From assembly GCA_910584865.1 (NCBI GenBank), contig CAJUCE010000021.1:1-64000 (forward strand): a stretch of 64,000 nucleotides of DNA. Direction: 5' to 3'. Both the position numbers and the translations under genes were made by a program. The notes under the pieces were generated by a model. The model was given only the letters and a program-made list of their open reading frames with translations. It was not told the origin of the DNA and made no database searches. Positions 1-7,715 of the stretch are shown here, piece by piece; positions within the stretch are counted from its first letter, which is position 1, and the number at the start of each line of letters is the position of its first letter. This DNA is from an uncultured Acetatifactor sp. (GTDB lineage Bacteria; Bacillota; Clostridia; Lachnospirales; Lachnospiraceae).

Positions 1-118
1 GTTTATATCTGGCTTTTTTGTACTCTGCATTAAAATTGATGCGTTTATCCTACCGAGCTTATGCTGAACTTACGCTGCCTTGAAAGATCATCGTGCAAGT
101 TTCCGGTGAAAGTGATAA

Positions 119-399
119 GATATTTATATATGGAAGGGAAGGGTTCAGATTTTAACAGGTGATTCGGCCACTGGAAAGTCAGTGATATACAGTTTTATAA
201 AGGAATGTGCGGCGATTGATTTACGCCTTTTATGTTTGAATTACATGGATTGCCGAAAAGACATTAAAGAGATAATAAGCCAAGCAGAAGGGAAGTTAGT
301 AGTAGTTGACAGTGCGGATATCTTGTTGAAAATCTATTTGAACTGGTGAGCATGAAAGTAGGAGAACAGACGGAGTTTCGGATAGAACCCTATTTATAG
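119..399 (+). pseudogene. Remnant of a P-loop ATPase, frameshifted and without a start
   Basis: A reading frame open from about 119 carries a Walker A-like stretch (GDSATGKS) and about 45 residues later a Walker B-like stretch (KLVVVDSADILL), then stops at 347-349. From about 325 a second frame continues naturally (VENLFELVSMKVGEQ...) to a TAG at 397-399, so a single indel near 325 separates the two halves. No start codon or ribosome site precedes the first half. I read this as the 3' remnant of a small ATP-binding protein of AAA type. The spacing of the two motifs is short, so the protein must have been compact or internally deleted. The parent family is not identified. Confidence 0.45.
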
Positions 400-414
400 A
401 TTCAGGCAGAACAT

Positions 415-444
415 AAAAGCAGGCAGCCATAGGAGACTGCCTGC
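415..444 (-). terminator. Rho-independent terminator of the diguanylate cyclase gene
   Basis: Perfect 8-bp stem GCAGGCAG (419-426) / CTGCCTGC (437-444) with a 10-nt loop. On the minus strand it is followed at once by TTTT, 15 nt past the stop codon of the minus-strand GGDEF gene. Confidence 0.75.
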
Positions 445-458
445 CCTAGGATCCTTTT

Positions 459-1679
459 TTAAATCCGGTCATCCTTATAGACAACATCCGAAAGCGGGAT
501 TTTATATTTCTGCTTATACTGATACATTTTCGTGTCTGTATCGCTGATATAATCTGCCAAAGGGATCGTAGATCGGGCCGGGACAGAGGTGGTGGCATAG
601 CTGAAGCATTTGGGATATCCGCTGCTCTTGTCAGCCAGCAGCATCTGGCGCAAATTTTCTAATTTTTCATCCTGCTGCGCCGCAGTGAGGCCGGTTTGAA
701 GAAGGAAAAATTCGTCTCCGCCTACCCGGCATACTTCGCCGCCCAGGATCTGCAGAGCTTGGGACACTTCCACCAGATAGCTGTCGCCCTGTTCATGTCC
801 AAAGGTATCGTTACAGTATTTCAGATAATCCACATCGATAAAAGAGAGCAGAAAGGTAGTCCCCTCCTGCAGCCATTGCTCCATCTTTTCAGTGGCATAG
901 CGCCGGTTGTTCAGATTGGTCAGAGGGTCTACATAGGCGAATCGGTAAATCAGGTTTTGGCGCCGCTGGCGTTCCGTTTCATCGAGAACGATATGGACGA
1001 TGGCCTGTTTTTTGGCATCCTGGGAATTCCCTTCATCCGAATGAAACCAGGGGATAAGGAAGGATTCCACCTGATAATAGATATCAATACCGTCAGAATC
1101 AGTCAGCGCGATATTCCATCTCAGAGAGCTGGTATTATGTTCCGGGAGATTCGGGTTTTCCGTAGGCACCGCGTCCGTCTGTTCTGTCGGTTCAGGCTTT
1201 TGGTTTTCCCGAGTCTGCCCTATTTGCTGTTGAATTTCAGGTTGTTTATCAAGCAGCAGCCCGGCTAAATGGGCAGCAGTCTGGGCATGCGCATTCTGGA
1301 ACCAGCGGGCAGGCTGGTTGGTATGTACTTCCTGGCCGGTCTCTGCGGAATATACGAAGATCATGTTGTGCGTATAGTCGGTGAGGGCGTTTACCAGGTT
1401 CAGGTTGATGCGAAGCTGCTGATTGCTCTGTTCCAGGGCCCAGCTGATTTCATCCATAGCCTGGATATTATCCATCAAAACCTGGTTTTCCAGTTCCAGA
1501 GTCTCGTTTTTCAGTTGGAGCTGATTTGTCAAATCCTGAATCGTATCAGCCAGAAGAGCTGCGTTTTCCCCTAATTCCCGGAAATCGGGAGATAAATCTT
1601 CCACATGGAGGGAAGCCGTCTGCGGCTGCTTTAGGATATCCTGTAAATAGTTTGTTAAAAGCTTCAGAGAATGTTCCAT
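459..1679 (-). CDS. Diguanylate cyclase (GGDEF) with coiled-coil and sensory-type N-terminus
   Basis: Would make cyclic di-GMP from two GTP. The C-terminal ~170 residues are a GGDEF domain: the substrate-binding stretch FIDVDYLKYCNDTFGHEQGD and an intact GGDEF at residues 320-324. The product-inhibition RxxD site normally placed four residues before the arginine ahead of the motif is absent (GGEVCR here), so feedback inhibition is probably missing. Residues ~30-90 are a Leu/Glu/Gln-rich coiled coil, followed by a PAS-like region of ~110 residues with the words FVYSAETGQEV. No membrane segment is seen, so it is likely cytoplasmic. The open frame extends further upstream, but ATG at 1679 is preceded by a strong AGGGGGG ribosome site, so I chose this start (406 aa). 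Signal sensed is unknown. Confidence 0.85.
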   Translation of the reverse strand: MEHSLKLLTNYLQDILKQPQTASLHVEDLSPDFRELGENAALLADTIQDLTNQLQLKNETLELENQVLMDNIQAMDEISWALEQSNQQLRINLNLVNALTDYTHNMIFVYSAETGQEVHTNQPARWFQNAHAQTAAHLAGLLLDKQPEIQQQIGQTRENQKPEPTEQTDAVPTENPNLPEHNTSSLRWNIALTDSDGIDIYYQVESFLIPWFHSDEGNSQDAKKQAIVHIVLDETERQRRQNLIYRFAYVDPLTNLNNRRYATEKMEQWLQEGTTFLLSFIDVDYLKYCNDTFGHEQGDSYLVEVSQALQILGGEVCRVGGDEFFLLQTGLTAAQQDEKLENLRQMLLADKSSGYPKCFSYATTSVPARSTIPLADYISDTDTKMYQYKQKYKIPLSDVVYKDDRI

Positions 1680-2105
1680 TTCAATCCCCCCTGTAAAGTG
1701 ATTGGATTGCGTATCCGGCGCACCGGCGCATATGGAATCAAAAGTTGAGCAGGTGTCCTTATGAGTCAATATTATACAGTAATTGCGTATAAAAAGAAAG
1801 ATTTTCTTTGCATAAATCGGAATGTCAGATTGCATTTTTTCCTTGCAATTCTCGCTGCCGTGTGTTACTCTGAATACACAGACAAAGAATTTCAAGTCTA
1901 CAACCATTCTTAAGACGGGACAGATCTTTTTACAATTTTGAATTTCCTGTCAGGCACAGCGCCTGTTTTCCACATATTTGAAAGCGGCAGATAGTGAAAG
2001 AAGATTGTGCCAGACATAATATGAGAACGAATATATGGAATAATGCGGATTGATTGGGGAAAACTGTAATACATCCATTATTCTTTAAAAACGAGGAGGA
2101 ATCAT

Positions 2106-2558
2106 ATGTTAGAAACAGGAACGAAAGCTCCGGAGTTTGAACTTCCGGATCAAAACGGCAAGCTGCACAAATTGTCGGATTATGCAGGAAAGAAAGTGAT
2201 TTTATATTTTTATCCTAAGGATAATACACCGGGATGTACAAAGCAGGCCTGCGGATTTTCGGAGAGGTATCCGCAGTTTATGGAGAAAGGGGCGGTTGTT
2301 CTGGGCGTCAGCAAGGATACCGTTGCATCCCACAAGAAATTTGAGGAAAAGTACGGACTTGCGTTTTCGCTTCTGGCCGATCCGGAGCGCAGGGTCATTG
2401 AGGCCTATGATGTCTGGAAGGAGAAGAAGAATTACGGCAAGGTTTCCATGGGAGTCGTCCGGACCACGTATCTGATTGATGAGAAGGGCATAATTATCAG
2501 GGCCAATGACAAGGTAAAGGCGGCAGACGATCCGGAGAAGATGTTAGGCGAGATCTGA
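2106..2558 (+). CDS. bcp: Thioredoxin-dependent peroxiredoxin (BCP/PrxQ type)
   Basis: Reduces hydrogen peroxide and organic hydroperoxides using thioredoxin. The 150-aa length matches the BCP/PrxQ family. The peroxidatic motif PGCTKQACGFSERY carries the catalytic Cys and the resolving Cys five residues later, as in PrxQ. Further family words are DNTPGC, VSKDTVASHKKFEEKYGL and LADPERRVIEAYDVW. ATG is preceded by AGGAGGAAT. It lies 9 nt upstream of yaaA, another peroxide-stress gene, so the two are very probably co-transcribed as an oxidative-stress unit. Confidence 0.93.
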   Translation: MLETGTKAPEFELPDQNGKLHKLSDYAGKKVILYFYPKDNTPGCTKQACGFSERYPQFMEKGAVVLGVSKDTVASHKKFEEKYGLAFSLLADPERRVIEAYDVWKEKKNYGKVSMGVVRTTYLIDEKGIIIRANDKVKAADDPEKMLGEI

Positions 2559-2567
2559 GGAGGCGGC

Positions 2568-3317
2568 ATGAGGATTATATTATCACCGGCCAAGAGGATG
2601 AAAGCGGATACTGACAGTGTGGAACCGGCAGGGATGCCGAGGTATATTGAGCAGACAGCGGGTATTCTTTCTTGGCTGCGGGAACTGCCGCAGGAGGAAT
2701 TAAAAAATCTTTGGAAGTGCAATGACAAAATAGCCGGACAGAATTTTAAGCGGATCTCAGATATGGATTTGAAATGCAGCCTGACGCCTGCAGTGTTGGC
2801 ATATGAAGGGATTGCGTACCAATATATGGCGCCTGCAGTATTCGAGGAGGTGCAGTATGCCTATTTGCAGGAGCATCTGCGAATCCTGTCGGCATTTTAC
2901 GGGGTGTTAAAGCCCATGGACGGAGTAACTCCGTACAGGCTGGAGATGCAGGCAAAGGCTTCCGTTTGCGGATATAAGAATTTGTATGAGCTATGGGGAA
3001 GCCGGTTATATGAAGCGGTGAGAGATGAGAGCGGGGTGATAGTCAACCTTGCTTCCAGAGAGTATTCAAAATGCATTGAAAAGTATCTTAAGGAGAAGGA
3101 TAGGTTTATCACGATTATATTTTGTGAAAACGCCGAGGGCAGGCTTGTAACCAAGGGAACATATGCCAAGATGGCCAGGGGGGATATGGTGAGATTCATG
3201 GCCGAGGAGCAAATACAAGATCCCCGGAAACTGCGGGATTATAATCGGCTGGGGTATGTATTTCGAAGCGCCTTATCCACAGACACAGAGTATGTTTTTG
3301 AGAGGGTAACCATATAA
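2568..3317 (+). CDS. yaaA: Peroxide stress protein YaaA family (UPF0246)
   Basis: 249 aa, beginning MRIILSPAKRM, the typical N-terminus of YaaA. Family words include YEGIAYQYM, ILSAFYGVLKPMDGVTPYRLEM and NLASREYSKCIEKYL. E. coli YaaA limits free intracellular iron and hence Fenton damage during peroxide stress and binds DNA. Exact chemistry is unsettled. ATG follows GAGGAGGCGGC, 9 nt after the bcp stop, giving a coherent two-gene peroxide-defence operon. No regulator site (PerR box) was recognised with confidence upstream of the pair. Confidence 0.92.
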   Translation: MRIILSPAKRMKADTDSVEPAGMPRYIEQTAGILSWLRELPQEELKNLWKCNDKIAGQNFKRISDMDLKCSLTPAVLAYEGIAYQYMAPAVFEEVQYAYLQEHLRILSAFYGVLKPMDGVTPYRLEMQAKASVCGYKNLYELWGSRLYEAVRDESGVIVNLASREYSKCIEKYLKEKDRFITIIFCENAEGRLVTKGTYAKMARGDMVRFMAEEQIQDPRKLRDYNRLGYVFRSALSTDTEYVFERVTI

Positions 3318-3456
3318 GAAACTAACAGAAAACTACATATTTCATCAATTTTTTCACGTATTTGGGCGATAACGAGCCGTCAAAGTGCTGTCAGAGAATA
3401 ATTCGTCGTCATTTTGCCACTATAATAATGTCATTCTAAAGGTAAGGAGATGGATT

Positions 3457-3627
3457 ATGCAGCCGACGACATCTAAATTTACGTTAAGAACTGATCCCGA
3501 ATTATTGAAGAAATTCCGTTATGTGGCAGAGTATAATGCCCGTTCCGCCAACAGAGAGCTGGAGATCATCATGAGAAGGCATGTGGTTGAATATGAGTCA
3601 AAATATGGAAAAATTGTGCTGGATTGA
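3457..3627 (+). CDS. Small Arc-like ribbon-helix-helix DNA-binding protein
   Basis: 56 aa. The sequence starts with a short basic strand (KFTLRTDPELLKKFRYVAEY), followed by NARSANRELEIIMRRHV, which is the strand-helix-helix pattern of Arc/MetJ-type regulators. The N/S-x-N-x-E word before the second helix is typical of Arc. I chose ATG at 3457 because TAAGGAGATGGATT lies directly ahead. A longer frame begins at 3385 but has no ribosome site. No toxin or partner gene follows, so it is probably a stand-alone regulator. Target unknown. Confidence 0.7.
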   Translation: MQPTTSKFTLRTDPELLKKFRYVAEYNARSANRELEIIMRRHVVEYESKYGKIVLD

Positions 3628-3920
3628 CCGGCATTGTAACGATGGGACCAGCCGCTGCGCCTTGTTCTGAATGTTCGGTTCTATTTTTATCTGCTATGTT
3701 CTTATTTATTCTGGAATCATCTTTGGTAATATTGTTGTAGTCGGATGGAAGAGCTTGGGCTGCGGAAGGTTCGAAATATGCGTCTTGATATGCTGTAAGG
3801 CATGGGAGGCGCATTTTTGATGTATTGATATGGGGAAGGATTGACTCATAGATTAAAAAAGAGAATATTTGATTGGGAACGGAGTTCATTGACAGGTAAG
3901 TCTCCGTAGAATACAATATT
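3628..3920. other. Gene-free spacer of ~290 nt ahead of the LytTR pair
   Basis: No open frame with a ribosome site, no clear hairpin terminator and no recognisable RNA gene. It ends at the heptanucleotide tandem repeat that precedes the LytTR regulator. Confidence 0.4.
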
Positions 3921-3976
3921 GGCAGAGGGCAGAGGGCAGAGGGCAGAGGGCAGAGGGCAGAGGGCAGAGGGCAGAG
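3921..3976 (+). repeat. Eight perfect copies of a 7-nt tandem repeat (GGCAGAG)
   Basis: Eight uninterrupted copies of GGCAGAG end directly against the GGAGG that is the likely ribosome site of the LytTR regulator starting at 3988. Because 7 is not a multiple of 3 and the array sits in the leader, gain or loss of units would change leader length, not the protein. An alternative upstream start (3919) would translate the repeat as AEGRGQR units, but that is unlikely to be real. Confidence 0.9.
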
Positions 3977-3987
3977 GGAGGTTCAAG

Positions 3988-4689
3988 ATGATGAAAATAG
4001 CAGTCTGCGACGATGATAAAAGGGCTCTGAATGAGACCGTGAAGCTGTTGGATAATTATAAAAAGATTCCTTTATCTACGGATGTATACAACAGCGGAGA
4101 GGCGCTTTTAGGAGCGGGAAAAAAGTATGATATCCTGCTGCTGGATATAGACATGGGAGGATTGAACGGTATCGAAACCGCCCGCCGCATTCGGGAGCAG
4201 GATAAGGATGTGAAGCTGATATACATTACCAATTACAGTGACTACACCATCTTTGCTTTCGGGGTTCATGCCTTTGCATATCTGCTGAAGCCCTTGAAGG
4301 CGGAGGAGCTATATGCCCAATTGGATGAGGCCTGTGCCTACGGATTTTCCAGGACAGAGCCGGAGCTGGAATTCCAGGCAAAAGAAGGTATCCTGCATGT
4401 CAAGCCGTCCCGGATTTTATTCTTTGAATATCTGGACAGGCAGGTACTGATGCATACTGCAGAAGGAGTCTGGCATTTAAGACGGCGGATCACGGAGCTG
4501 GCGGAGGAGATGGCACAGTATGGATTTGCCATGCCGCACAAGAGCTTTGCAGTGAATTTATATGCGGTACAACGCATATGTGGATATGAAATTACATTGA
4601 CAGACGGAACGGCAGTGCCCTTGTCCCAGAAGAAGTCGGTACAGTTCCGGCGGGCGCTGAATGATTACCTGGCAGGAAGGGGGCGGTAG
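3988..4689 (+). CDS. LytTR-family response regulator (AgrA/ComE type)
   Basis: 233 aa. Residues 1-120 form a receiver domain with the acidic pocket CDDD near residue 7, the phospho-acceptor Asp in LLLDIDMGGLNGIETA (about residue 53), and the conserved Lys in AYLLKPL. The C-terminal ~100 residues form a LytTR DNA-binding domain (ILFFEYLDRQVLMHT, HKSFAVNLYAVQRI). Start ATG at 3988 follows GGGAGGTTCAAG. The gene ends 2 nt before the kinase gene, so the two form a two-component operon. LytTR pairs of this layout usually respond to peptides and control bacteriocin or surface functions. No peptide precursor was found nearby. The tandem repeat in the leader is unusual. Confidence 0.88.
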   Translation: MMKIAVCDDDKRALNETVKLLDNYKKIPLSTDVYNSGEALLGAGKKYDILLLDIDMGGLNGIETARRIREQDKDVKLIYITNYSDYTIFAFGVHAFAYLLKPLKAEELYAQLDEACAYGFSRTEPELEFQAKEGILHVKPSRILFFEYLDRQVLMHTAEGVWHLRRRITELAEEMAQYGFAMPHKSFAVNLYAVQRICGYEITLTDGTAVPLSQKKSVQFRRALNDYLAGRGR

Positions 4690-4691
4690 GC

Positions 4692-5978
4692 ATGGAGATT
4701 TTGATTTATCTGGTCTTGCCCTGTGCGGGCAGTGCTTTTCTGTTAGGAGCAATGTTTTACGGGGCATACCGGATTGCGGGGCAGCCGTCTCTTACACGGT
4801 CTTTGCTGGCGTTTATGGCAATTTACATTGTGGTTTGTGTGGCATTTTCCACATTGGGGAGTACCTGGGTGAATCTGGCGTTTATGCTGCTGTTTCCGTT
4901 TGCGGCAGGGCGGATCTTTGAAACGCCGAAGATTCATTATCTCTATTATTTTATTTTGTCTGCGGCAGTCTTTCTGACGGACACGTTAACCACGCTGCTG
5001 CTTCAGTTTTTGCTCCTATATGGGATATTGTCTTTTAATTCACAGGAGCTGGCATATATGCTGTTTGTGGTGTTCACCAGAATGACGGAATTTATGGTGA
5101 TTTTGCTGGTCACGATGGCGGCGGGACACAAAGCCGGGCAGCACATTACAGTGCGCCAGGTGGTGCTTTCGATATTGCTTCCGCTGTATTCGGTCTTTCA
5201 CATGTACTGCCTGGTGTACCTGATGCAGATTTATATGTCAGAATTTATGGTAATTCTTTTCGGGGTAAATCTGTTTGGACTGATCGGTCTGAACATTTAT
5301 TTCTGTGTCCTGGTGGACGTGATGAGCGAGAACTACAGGCTGGAAAACGAAAGGAATTTATATCAGGCCCAGGCGCGGATGCAGCATCAATATTATGAGC
5401 GCGAGGAAGAGAAATACGAGGCCTCCAGAAAGCTGATCCATGATATCCGGAACCATATTCTGGCAATGGAGGGGCTGTACGGTGAAGAGAATGCCGTGCA
5501 GGCTTATGAGTACGCAAGGGATATCCATGATATGCTGAATCAGTTTCAACAGAAGTATTATACTTCGGAGAAGCTGCTGAATATCATTTTGAATGACAAG
5601 GTACAAGCTATGAAGCTGCTGTCTGTGCGGGAGGATATCCGCGTGGGAGAGCTGTCCCTGGATTTTATGAGGGAGACGGATGTGACGGCACTGTTTGCCA
5701 ATTTGTTGGACAATGCGGTAGCTGCTGCAGCCAAAGAGGGGGAGGGCTATGTGCGGTTTCGGGCGGCGAAGGTGCGGCAGTTTATCTCCGTTACCGTGGA
5801 AAATAACTGCAGTCAGGAGCCTGCAAAGGAAGGGGGACTTTTTCGTTCCTGCCGTGCCGGACATGAGGGACTGGGTCTGAAGATCGTGCAGCAGACGGCG
5901 GCGCGGTACGGGGGAGATGTGCAGTTCGAATGGAAGGAAGGTGTCTTTACGGTCAAAGTAATGCTGGCGGCGCCATGA
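4692..5978 (+). CDS. Membrane sensor histidine kinase, GHKL type (AgrC-like)
   Basis: 428 aa. The N-terminal ~210 residues are about six hydrophobic segments with no large extracellular loop, as in AgrC. A coiled stretch follows, then the phospho-acceptor word RKLIHDIRNH (His about residue 250) and a GHKL ATPase domain with N-box FANLLDNAVAA and G-box GHEGLGLKIVQQTAARYGG. It should autophosphorylate and pass phosphate to the LytTR regulator encoded 2 nt upstream. The pair ends at a terminator (5995-6034). Ligand unknown. Confidence 0.88.
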   Translation: MEILIYLVLPCAGSAFLLGAMFYGAYRIAGQPSLTRSLLAFMAIYIVVCVAFSTLGSTWVNLAFMLLFPFAAGRIFETPKIHYLYYFILSAAVFLTDTLTTLLLQFLLLYGILSFNSQELAYMLFVVFTRMTEFMVILLVTMAAGHKAGQHITVRQVVLSILLPLYSVFHMYCLVYLMQIYMSEFMVILFGVNLFGLIGLNIYFCVLVDVMSENYRLENERNLYQAQARMQHQYYEREEEKYEASRKLIHDIRNHILAMEGLYGEENAVQAYEYARDIHDMLNQFQQKYYTSEKLLNIILNDKVQAMKLLSVREDIRVGELSLDFMRETDVTALFANLLDNAVAAAAKEGEGYVRFRAAKVRQFISVTVENNCSQEPAKEGGLFRSCRAGHEGLGLKIVQQTAARYGGDVQFEWKEGVFTVKVMLAAP

Positions 5979-5994
5979 TAAACTGTACGTTGAG

Positions 5995-6034
5995 AGCAAT
6001 ATGCCATACCTTAGGTAAAGCATATTGCTTTTTA
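5995..6034 (+). terminator. Terminator after the first LytTR/GHKL pair
   Basis: Perfect 9-bp stem AGCAATATG (5995-6003) / CATATTGCT (6021-6029) followed by TTTTTAAA. Confidence 0.8.
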
Positions 6035-6210
6035 AATGGTGAAATTATAAAATGGAAACATACAGCAGAGATTATCCGAGCAGCGGGTTCGCGGTACGGA
6101 AAAACGGCACGCAGGAATCGGGGACAATGTTTAGCCGAAATTGCCGGGAACATGGGCAGAAGCCATACGGTGCAGAAACCGGTACCGGAAAAAGAGTGAG
6201 GAGGTGTGGA

Positions 6211-6975
6211 ATGCTGGCAGTTAGCCTGATAAGTGGTATTGCGATATGTTATGTCTTGCCTGTTGTAGGGACAGTCCTTTTGGCAAGGAGGAGAAAAGGA
6301 ATCGGAAAGGCATTTTTCTGTGGAATGCTGGCATTTGCGGTCAGTCAGCTTATTATCCGGGTACCTCTCCTGCAGCTGGTGCTTCCGGAATTTTCATGGT
6401 ATACCGTTTTGCCGCTTTATCCCTGGCGGTACGGACTGTTTCTGGGACTGACGGCAGGATTGGCGGAAGAGTCCGCCAGATGGATTGCTGTGAAGTGTTT
6501 TCTGAAGGGAAAGGATTCCTTTGGACATGGCCTGGCGTTTGGACTCGGGCACGGCGGGATAGAGGCCATGCTGTTGGTGGGGCCGAATATGATAGCAGGC
6601 TTAGGCGTGGTGCTGGGGGAAGGGGCGGCAATGTTTCCGGCCTCTGCCGCTGACGTGATGACGGCAGGGACAGAGCGGCTCATTGCCATGCTCTTTCATA
6701 CAGGCGCATCCCTGATAGTTCTCTACGGAGTGAGAAAGGGACGGGTGCTGTGGTACTGGGCTGCGGCGGTGGCGCTGCATACTGCGGCGGACGCGGCAGT
6801 GGTGATTCTGCCCAAAGTATTCGGGGCGGGTACCTTGGGGATTGAGCTCTGGGCAGCAGTGGCAGCGGGGATTACGTTTGCTTTGGGATGTTGGCTTTTC
6901 TGTAACAGGAGAGAGAATGTCAAAAGGGGTTATTTAACAGAAAGTTCCGGGAAAAGGACGGAGAGGAGTAAATGA
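6211..6975 (+). CDS. YhfC-type glutamic intramembrane protease homologue
   Basis: 254 aa and very hydrophobic, with about seven membrane segments. The words GLAEESARWIAVKCFL (EExxR type) and GLGHGGIEAMLL match the conserved glutamates and the GHGGxE signature of the YhfC family, related to CPBP/APH-1 membrane proteases. The start ATG at 6211 follows GAGGAGGTGTGG. A longer frame from 6052 has a hydrophilic, non-conserved extension and is probably not translated. The stop overlaps the next start (ATGA at 6972), so protease and lipoprotein are translationally coupled. Substrate unknown. Immunity- or signalling-related membrane proteolysis is possible given the neighbouring LytTR pair, but a terminator separates them. 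Confidence 0.82.
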   Translation: MLAVSLISGIAICYVLPVVGTVLLARRRKGIGKAFFCGMLAFAVSQLIIRVPLLQLVLPEFSWYTVLPLYPWRYGLFLGLTAGLAEESARWIAVKCFLKGKDSFGHGLAFGLGHGGIEAMLLVGPNMIAGLGVVLGEGAAMFPASAADVMTAGTERLIAMLFHTGASLIVLYGVRKGRVLWYWAAAVALHTAADAAVVILPKVFGAGTLGIELWAAVAAGITFALGCWLFCNRRENVKRGYLTESSGKRTERSK

Positions 6976-7418
6976 TGAAGACAAGAGCATATTCAAAAAA
7001 GGTGAGGGCAGGGAAAGTTCTATGCATCGTATTGGCGGTCATGCTGGCGGCATTGGGGTTAGGCGGATGCAGCAGCACCAAATTGGCGGAAGCATTTGAT
7101 GAGGCTGCGGTGAAGGAAGCAGCCCAGGCGGCGGTAGATCATCTGAATGCCGGAGAGTATGAGGAATGTGTGGCCATGATGAGTCAGGAGATGCAGGAGG
7201 CTTTGTCTGCGGAGGCGCTGGCATCTGCGGCAGAAGGGGTTTTTGCCAAGGCGGGAGCGTTTCAGGAGTACAAGAGCGTAGCCGTAGTGGGACAGAAGGA
7301 TAAGGCGGGGACGGATTATGCGGTTGCGGTTGTTGTGGCGGATTTCGAAAATGGAAAAGTCACCTATAATGTAAGCTTTGACACCAATATGGAGATTGTA
7401 GGATTCTGGATGAAGTAA
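6972..7418 (+). CDS. Small lipoprotein with DUF3887-like domain
   Basis: 148 aa. A lipoprotein signal peptide is clear: basic start, hydrophobic core, and lipobox LGLGGC with Cys about residue 35. The mature part (AAQAAVDHLNAGEYEECVAMM... VGQKDKAGTDYAVAVVVADFENGKVTYNVSFD) resembles the DUF3887 fold, a small NTF2-like domain often carried by exported lipoproteins next to membrane proteases. ATG overlaps the upstream stop by 4 nt. It would be anchored on the outer face of the membrane. Function unknown. It may be a partner or substrate of the YhfC-type protease. Confidence 0.75.
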   Translation: MMKTRAYSKKVRAGKVLCIVLAVMLAALGLGGCSSTKLAEAFDEAAVKEAAQAAVDHLNAGEYEECVAMMSQEMQEALSAEALASAAEGVFAKAGAFQEYKSVAVVGQKDKAGTDYAVAVVVADFENGKVTYNVSFDTNMEIVGFWMK

Positions 7419-7440
7419 AGCCGCATAAGTTTGAGTCATT

Positions 7441-7503
7441 GACAAGCCTCCTTTTATCTGTTAGTATGAAAAAAGATTTCTAACAGATCAGAGGAGGCTT
7501 GTC
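7441..7503. repeat. 63-nt two-step inverted repeat downstream of the lipoprotein gene
   Basis: Outer arms GACAAGCCTCC (7441-7451) / GGAGGCTTGTC (7493-7503) and inner arms ATCTGTTAG (7456-7464) / CTAACAGAT (7480-7488), all perfect. There is no T-run on either side, so it is not a standard terminator. It may be a small palindromic element or an mRNA 3' stabiliser. Confidence 0.7.
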
Positions 7504-7550
7504 GGCCCCTATGAAGTGATACCTGAGGAGTCAGGAGAAGGGAATGGAAA

Positions 7551-7715
7551 ATGTACATTATCAGTAAGTCCGAGGAAAGGAAACAACGGGAGAATGAGGT
7601 ACTGAAAACTTATCATTACTCGGGAAATGTATCTGCAGAAATTCGGGAGTACGCAGAAGGCGCCGCAGAGGGAATTCATCAGGCATTAAAGATGATGGAA
7701 CGAAGGGAACGGTGA
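7551..7715 (+). CDS. Short hypothetical protein coupled to the C-lectin-fold protein gene
   Basis: 54 aa, beginning MYIISKSEERKQRENEVLKTY and ending KMMERRER. It is charged and probably helical in its second half. A purine-rich stretch (AGGAGAAGGGAATGG) lies upstream. Its stop overlaps the GTG of the next gene (GTGA), which argues for translational coupling and supports it as a real gene. No family is recognised. Confidence 0.45.
   Translation: MYIISKSEERKQRENEVLKTYHYSGNVSAEIREYAEGAAEGIHQALKMMERRER

Noticed and set aside
3569..3916. Minus-strand open frame of 115 codons in the spacer before the LytTR pair
   Set aside because: No ribosome site, composition unlike a protein, overlaps the end of the ribbon-helix-helix gene, and no family resemblance.
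6052..6210. N-terminal extension of the YhfC-type protease gene
   Set aside because: Hydrophilic and unlike the family; the ATG at 6211 has GAGGAGG directly ahead and the membrane domain begins there.
5979..6210. Possible autoinducing-peptide gene beside the first AgrC-like kinase
   Set aside because: Short frames here lack ribosome sites and AgrD-like features; a terminator occupies the first part.
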